A stretch of 33,732 nt of DNA from Verrucomicrobia bacterium UBA3841 (lineage in GTDB: Bacteria > Verrucomicrobiota > Kiritimatiellia > RFP12 > UBA1067), in contig DGHT01000028.1 of NCBI GenBank assembly GCA_002392765.1, forward strand, positions 1 to 33,732, in the 5' to 3' direction. Of the stretch, positions 29,623-33,732 are shown piece after piece (the stretch's first letter is position 1; each line of letters opens with the position of its first letter). Position numbers and translations under genes: made by a program. The notes under the pieces are model-generated. The model ran no database searches. It was given only the letters and a program-made list of their open reading frames with translations, and had not been told where the DNA came from.

Positions 29623-31641
29623 ATGAAAAATCAGATGGCTGTTTATGCGGCGGCCGCGTGGTGTTTGTCCGCAGCGGCGTTTTCTGCATGCGCGGCGACG
29701 CTGCCGCACGTGTTCGGCGACAACATGGTTCTCCAGCGGGGACAGCGCGTGCCGGTCTGGGGTTCGGGCGCGCCCGGCGAGAAGGTGACTGTCGAGTTTG
29801 CGGGGCAGTCGGTGTCGGCGACGGCCGGAGCGGACGGACGCTGGCGGCTGGATCTCGCTCCGCTGGCGGCGAGCGCAGCCGGGTCGGAGTTCCGCGTGAA
29901 GGGCGCTGACGAAACCGTTTTCACGAATGTCGTCGTCGGCGAGGTATGGTTCTGTTCGGGGCAGAGCAACATGGAATTCACCATGAGCGCCCGGCGCAAG
30001 GTGAAGGACTGGGAGAAAGAGGTCGCCGCCGCGAACTGGCCTGACATCAGGCATTTCCGCCCTCCGCACAGGATCGCGGACGTGCCGCAGACGGACGTGG
30101 ACGCTAAATGGGTCGAGACGACGCCCGCGACGATTCCTCCGCAGAGCGCAGTCGCGTTCTTCTTCGGGGAGACTCTCCACAAGGAGCTGGGCGTGCCCGT
30201 AGGACTTGTAAACTGCTCCTGGGGCGGAACGCGCATAGAGCCGTGGACGCCGGCCGGACATCCCGACGATCTCTGGATGCTGCAGAACTACGGCAAGTGG
30301 AGCAAGCCGCAGGACGTGCCGACAGTCCTCTGGAACGGCATGGTGGCGGGAATTGTCCCGTATGCGATAAAGGGCGCGATCTGGTATCAGGGATGCGCCA
30401 ACCGCACGGACGGCGATGCGTATCTCGACAAGACCGTCGCGCTCGTGCGCGGCTGGCGCCGCGAATGGGGCCAGGGCGACTTCCCTTATTTTCTCGTCCA
30501 GCTTGCGCCATACAAGTACGGCAGCGCCAGAGACACCACGCTCCCCGTTTTGCAGGAAGCGCAGGCGCGCGTTCCGCTCAAGGTTCCAAATAGCGGCTAT
30601 ACGGTCATAAACGACGTCGGGGACGTGAACGACATCCATCCAACCGACAAGCGCACGGTGGGAATGCGCATGGCCGACCAGGTGCTCGATCGCGTGTACG
30701 GCAGGTTCGTGCGCCCGTGGAAGACGCCTGTCGCGACCGGCATGAAGGTAGAGGGCTCTTCGGTGCGCGTTTCTTTCGAAAACGCCGCCGGACTCAAAAC
30801 GCGCGACGGGCTTGCGCCGACGGAGTTCGAGATACGCGATGCAGTCGGCGCGTGGACGCCGGCGGTGGCGCGCATCGACGGCCGCGATGTCGTTCTGCGC
30901 GCCGAAGGCGTGAAGGTGCCTGTCGGCGTCAGGTTCGCCGCATACAACGGCTCGACCCCGAATCTCGTCAACGGGGACGGACTTCCGGCGGGGCCTTTCC
31001 GCTTCGGACGTGCGTGTCCGCTGGGCGCGGCGGAGCGCATCGCGGAGGAAGGCGGGTACGTCTGCGTGCAGCGCTACGACATTCCCGTCTGCTGCGACAT
31101 GCGCAAGGACGTCCCCAAGAAGCTCGCCTCCAGGAAGGGGGTCGAGCGCGTCGCGTATCTTCTCGAGCTTCAAGACGGTTCGCTGGACACCAAATTCGCG
31201 TTCGCCGAGATGGATGCGTTCGACGGCGACAGCGATGCACTCGTTCTCGGACCCGATCCCGCCCGCAAGCCGGTCAGGGCGGCAGTCTCCAATCTGAAGG
31301 TGGCGTCCAATGCGTTTGCCGCGACTGGCGCGTCTGACGGTTTCGTCGAATTGTACTGGTGCAACTATTCGCAGAAGACGCAGGCGACCCCGGCGGGAGG
31401 CGACAACTCGAAGTACGACTTCAACGACACTCCGCAGCCGGGCAGGGAACTCGGATACGGATGTCTCCAGGTCCACGATCTAAAGTCGAAGAAGACGGTG
31501 TTCGCGTTCAATCATTTCAACAACGCGTCCGTTCCGTGCGACGTGGGAATCGGGAACGGCGCGGGCGAGCATCCCGACTGGACGTTCTCCCGCAGCGCGG
31601 CGGGATGGAAAGTCCGCCGCCTGAGCGTCTGGGTCAAATAA
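29623..31641 (+). CDS. Secreted sialate O-acetylesterase (SGNH-type)
   Basis: 672 aa from the ATG at 29623 (ribosome site GAAAGG/GCAGGAT). A Sec signal peptide (MKNQMAVYAAAAWCLSAAAFSACA) precedes the mature start ATLPHVFGDNMVLQRGQRVPVWG, the standard opening of this family. SGNH blocks are GEVWFCSGQSNMEF (catalytic Ser115), NCSWGGTRIEPW and AIWYQGCAN, and the catalytic Asp/His pair is in DVNDIHPTDK (Asp337/His339). Family enzymes remove O-acetyl groups from sialic acids or from plant glycans, in the periplasm or outside the cell. About 165 extra residues follow the usual end (from roughly 505), rich in Cys and aromatic residues, which I do not recognise and which might bind carbohydrate. It is a single-gene unit flanked by repeat loci. 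Confidence 0.92.
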   Translation: MKNQMAVYAAAAWCLSAAAFSACAATLPHVFGDNMVLQRGQRVPVWGSGAPGEKVTVEFAGQSVSATAGADGRWRLDLAPLAASAAGSEFRVKGADETVFTNVVVGEVWFCSGQSNMEFTMSARRKVKDWEKEVAAANWPDIRHFRPPHRIADVPQTDVDAKWVETTPATIPPQSAVAFFFGETLHKELGVPVGLVNCSWGGTRIEPWTPAGHPDDLWMLQNYGKWSKPQDVPTVLWNGMVAGIVPYAIKGAIWYQGCANRTDGDAYLDKTVALVRGWRREWGQGDFPYFLVQLAPYKYGSARDTTLPVLQEAQARVPLKVPNSGYTVINDVGDVNDIHPTDKRTVGMRMADQVLDRVYGRFVRPWKTPVATGMKVEGSSVRVSFENAAGLKTRDGLAPTEFEIRDAVGAWTPAVARIDGRDVVLRAEGVKVPVGVRFAAYNGSTPNLVNGDGLPAGPFRFGRACPLGAAERIAEEGGYVCVQRYDIPVCCDMRKDVPKKLASRKGVERVAYLLELQDGSLDTKFAFAEMDAFDGDSDALVLGPDPARKPVRAAVSNLKVASNAFAATGASDGFVELYWCNYSQKTQATPAGGDNSKYDFNDTPQPGRELGYGCLQVHDLKSKKTVFAFNHFNNASVPCDVGIGNGAGEHPDWTFSRSAAGWKVRRLSVWVK

Positions 31642-31660
31642 TCCCTCTTCCCCTGCAGCC

Positions 31661-31899
31661 GCCGGGACGGCATATCCCCCAGTGTGGTCACTAACTGGGA
31701 AAGTCGGCATCTTTGCGGCGATATCAAGGAGATGCGGCATCCTGCCGCGTCCCTAACTGGGAAAGCACCACACTAGCGCCCGCTTAAGCGACTCGCCTCT
31801 TAAACGAGCGGGACGCTCGTTCCCCCAGTGTGGTCCCTAACTGGGGAAGCGCCCCTGCTAGGGCATCCGCTTCGCGGACGGTCTTCGACCGGGGGATAC
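31661..31899. repeat. Modular triloop-hairpin repeat, locus E
   Basis: Mixed orientations. Plus: GCCG-GGA-CGGC then ATATCCCCC (31661-31680), identical over about 20 bp to locus B. Minus: CTAACTGGGAAAG linkers (31691-31703, 31753-31765), GCGGCA-TCC-TGCCGC (31734-31748; GGA loop on the minus strand). Plus: AACGAGCG-GGA-CGCTCGTT (31803-31821) then CCCCC. Minus: TAACTGGGGAAG (31839-31850), CCCTGCTAGGG, TCCGC-TTC-GCGGA (31866-31878), GGTC-TTC-GACC (31880-31890), GGGGGATAC (31891-31899), the exact reverse of locus A. The rest of the 449-bp gap has no gene seen except the promoter at 32004. Confidence 0.85.
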
Positions 31900-32003
31900 G
31901 CCCGCTTGCGCATTTACACACTAAAGGCGTTGGATTCGGTAAAACCGGATGCTTTGGACGGAGTGCGGCATCGATTTCTAATGCGCAAACCCTGATCCCC
32001 TCA

Positions 32004-32032
32004 TTGACTTTCAGCAGTAAATTTGGTATTCT
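32004..32032 (+). promoter_or_regulatory. Promoter of the Rpn-like gene pair
   Basis: TTGACT (32004-32009), a 17-bp spacer and TATTCT (32027-32032), leaving a ~52-nt leader with AGCAAGGAC before the ATG at 32091. Confidence 0.65.
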
Positions 32033-32090
32033 ATTCATGCTTGCGTCTTAAGGGCGCCATACCCTGAAACAGAGAGCAAGGACAAAAGAC

Positions 32091-32996
32091 ATGGCAAAGT
32101 ATCTCGATCCAAAGGCGGACGTCACCTTCAAGAAGGTTTTTGGCGAGCACAAAAATCTCGTCATAAGCCTCCTTAATGCCTTGCTTCCTCTTGAAGATGG
32201 CAAGAAGGTAGAGACGATAGAGTATCTGCCGTCTGAACTTGTGCCGCGCACCCCGACGAGCAAGAACACTATTGTGGATGTGCGCTGCGAGGAGACGGGC
32301 GGGCGCAAGTTCATCGTCGAGATGCAGATGAACTGGACGGCGGATTTCCGCGAGCGCGTCCTCTTCAATGCGTCCAAGGCGTATGTCAGGCAGCTTGACA
32401 AGTCCGAGAAATACAATCTGCTCCAGCCCGTCTATGCGCTCAATTTCGTTAACAAAGTTTTCGAGCCGGGCATGGATGGGTACTACCACTACTACAGGAT
32501 GGTTCACGCCCAAGACAGCGGTAAGGTCCTCGAAGGTCTGCACCTCGTGTTTGTGGAACTTCCGAAGTTCAAGGCGAAGAACCTCACCGAAAAGAAGATG
32601 CAAGTTCTGTGGCTGAGGTTCCTGACCGAGATCGACGAGAACGCGAAGAGCGCCCCGGCCGAGCTTCTGGAAAATCCACAAACGAGCCAGGCTCTTGAGA
32701 TACTAGAGGAATCGGCGTACAGTGAGGCCGAGATGCTTGACTACGACAGGTACTGGGATCAGGTTCGCCGCGACAAAGCGTTGATGGACGACCTTGAAGA
32801 TGCGCACGCAAAACTCGACGAGGCGACTGCCAAACTCGATGCGGCGACCGCCAAACTCGATGCTACGACCGCCGAGCGTGATGCGGCGGTGGAAAAGCTG
32901 CGCCAGACGGTGCGTAACTTCAAGGCGATGAACTTGCCGTCTGAGCAGATAGCCGAAGCAACGGGTATCCCCCTAAAACAGCTCGAGGAGTTTTGA
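32091..32996 (+). CDS. Rpn/PD-(D/E)XK nuclease family putative transposase
   Basis: 301 aa. The N-terminal MAKYLDPKADVTFKKVFGEHKNLVISLLNALL is the signature opening of the PDDEXK_2/Rpn family. The nuclease core is visible as NTIVDVRCEETGGRKFIVEMQ (Asp63, Glu77, Gln79: D-x13-ExQ). It is followed by RVLFNASKAYVRQLDKSEKYNLLQPVYALNFV and a FHLVFVEL-like strand (GLHLVFVELPKF). In E. coli, RpnA-type proteins are DNA endonucleases that promote RecA-independent recombination; more recently, related proteins have been linked to phage defence. The C-terminal part has a short Lys-Leu-Asp-Ala heptad-like repeat (AKLDEATAKLDAATAKLDATTAERDAAVEKL, about 241-271), probably a coiled coil. It ends in an HTH-like stretch (SEQIAEATGIPLKQLEEF). 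It is followed one base later by an unknown gene. Confidence 0.88.
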   Translation: MAKYLDPKADVTFKKVFGEHKNLVISLLNALLPLEDGKKVETIEYLPSELVPRTPTSKNTIVDVRCEETGGRKFIVEMQMNWTADFRERVLFNASKAYVRQLDKSEKYNLLQPVYALNFVNKVFEPGMDGYYHYYRMVHAQDSGKVLEGLHLVFVELPKFKAKNLTEKKMQVLWLRFLTEIDENAKSAPAELLENPQTSQALEILEESAYSEAEMLDYDRYWDQVRRDKALMDDLEDAHAKLDEATAKLDAATAKLDATTAERDAAVEKLRQTVRNFKAMNLPSEQIAEATGIPLKQLEEF

Positions 32997-32997
32997 C

Positions 32998-33540
32998 ATG
33001 GGAAGATACCTTGGCATTGGAATCGTCACGAAGGTTGCCATCGATAAAGAGAATGCCATAAAGATGCTCTCTGGTGATGATGCCGCGAAGGACTACCTCG
33101 GCAAACGCTATAACCCGACTGGGCTGTACGATTTCACCGACAACGGACGAGATTACATCTTCACCTTGAAGCGCGACATCGTTCGTCGCGAATGGATAGA
33201 TGCCCTCAAGACGATTTATCCCATACGGTATCCGGATTGGAAGGACGAGACAAATGTTATCGGAAGCCTTCAAGCGCTTGACGACCCTGAAAAATGGCTT
33301 GCGAAAGAGACGACGTATGGACATGAAGGAAAATACTCCAAATGGTTTTACTATGACGAGGCCTACTATGACTGGGGACGAAGTGTCCTTGCCTGTGTCG
33401 ATATGATCTGCTTGAGTTGCGACGGGAAGATATTGATGGAGGCTTATAAAGACGTCATGTCTTTCTTTACACGACTTATAAGGGAAAAGCTTTCTGCGTT
33501 CCAATTACGTGACGCATTCAAGGTGGAACTTGTAGGATAA
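32998..33540 (+). CDS. Hypothetical protein paired with the Rpn-like gene
   Basis: 180 aa, starting one base after the Rpn-like stop codon, so almost certainly co-transcribed. There is no signal peptide or membrane segment. The start MGRYLGIGIVTKVAI is strand-like, then a charged middle part has NPTGLYDFTDNGRDYIFTLKRDIVRREWIDAL and an aromatic-rich block (KYSKWFYYDEAYYDWGRSVLACVDMICL). The C-terminal helices are EAYKDVMSFFTRLIREKLSAFQLRDAF. I do not recognise a family. The tight pairing could mean a partner or immunity-like role, or simple passenger status. Confidence 0.75.
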   Translation: MGRYLGIGIVTKVAIDKENAIKMLSGDDAAKDYLGKRYNPTGLYDFTDNGRDYIFTLKRDIVRREWIDALKTIYPIRYPDWKDETNVIGSLQALDDPEKWLAKETTYGHEGKYSKWFYYDEAYYDWGRSVLACVDMICLSCDGKILMEAYKDVMSFFTRLIREKLSAFQLRDAFKVELVG

Positions 33541-33623
33541 CCAATCTCAATCGTGGAAACTGACAATGAAAGGAACAAGCCCATAGACAGTTAAAACGAT
33601 AAGGCGGGAGAAATCCGCACCCC

Positions 33624-33662
33624 ACTCTAGCGACCGCTTCGCGGCGGTCTGCGACCGGTGGA
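33624..33662 (-). repeat. Modular triloop-hairpin repeat, locus F
   Basis: On the plus strand: CTCTAGCGACCGC, CCGC-TTC-GCGG (33634-33644) and GGTC-TGC-GACC (33646-33656), then GGTGGATAT. On the minus strand this reads ATATCCACC, GGTC-GCA-GACC, CCGC-GAA-GCGG, TCGCTAGAG, the same order as locus A with changed bases. The final 70 bp of the window show no feature I can name. Confidence 0.7.
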
Positions 33663-33732
33663 TATAACAGCAATTTGCAATGCTGCAAAGCAGTCGTCGA
33701 AGGAAATGTAGGGAGTTCCTGGGCACCCATCA

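Noticed and set aside
31784..32038. An 84-aa minus-strand frame in the gap before the Rpn-like gene.
   Set aside because: It runs through hairpin-repeat DNA and has no family features.
1..33732. tRNA, rRNA or a known riboswitch.
   Set aside because: No T-arm/acceptor pattern, rRNA core sequence or recognisable riboswitch consensus was found by eye on either strand; a covariance-model scan would settle it.

Overview
The window reads as a chromosomal segment of an anaerobic, Gram-negative, high-GC bacterium, most likely of the PVC superphylum (Kiritimatiellota/Lentisphaerota-like Verrucomicrobiota). This is inference from gene content: a class III (oxygen-sensitive) ribonucleotide reductase, a XylR-type AraC regulator, a CesT-like type III secretion chaperone, a bacterial alpha-2-macroglobulin, lipoproteins, a sialate O-acetylesterase, a BspA-like LRR remnant and DUF4143 ATPases. 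No rRNA or tRNA was seen, so the placement cannot be made firm.

Left half (1-12.9 kb), compact core genes. The 3' end of an alpha-2-macroglobulin gene is followed by a small CesT-like chaperone. A XylR-like regulator and a YitT membrane protein are divergently transcribed from two well-formed promoters; the YitT gene runs into two ATGA-coupled small lipoproteins. A fused MurU-like nucleotidyltransferase/AmgK-like kinase (cell-wall sugar recycling) lies on the minus strand. Divergent from it is a tightly packed nrdD-nrdG-pyrF-polA run behind a promoter carrying two NrdR-type boxes, so deoxynucleotide supply, pyrimidine synthesis and DNA polymerase I share one transcription unit.

Middle (12.9-17 kb), accessory DNA. 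Repeat-rich intergenic DNA surrounds an LRR remnant, a secreted trypsin-like/PDZ protease and a DUF4143 ATPase.

Surface-glycan operon (17.0-26.0 kb, minus strand). Seven genes, mostly overlapping by 1-4 bp: a GT-B glycosyltransferase, a membrane protein, two more GT-B-like enzymes, a 941-residue protein combining a ParB-like domain, a sugar-kinase-like domain and a GT10 fucosyltransferase-like domain, a GT8-like enzyme, and a second kinase-like protein with an unrecognised N-terminal domain. Together they look like an LPS core/O-glycan or capsule assembly set.

Right end (26-33.7 kb), mobile and accessory DNA. An intact IS1595-family element with perfect 24-bp inverted repeats, a second DUF4143 ATPase bracketed by direct repeats, a 257-bp MITE-like element, a secreted sialate O-acetylesterase, and an Rpn-type PD-(D/E)XK protein paired with an unknown 180-aa protein.

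The most striking unexplained signal is a family of modular intergenic repeats, absent from the core half and present at six loci from 12.9 kb onward. Each is a string of short perfect hairpins with three-base loops (mainly GAA, GCA, GGA, AGA). Stem sequences change from copy to copy but stay self-complementary, and are joined by conserved linkers (CCCAGTTAG, GTATCCCCC, ATCTCCTT). A second theme is start codons exactly 7 nt after a -10 hexamer (three genes), predicting leaderless mRNAs.
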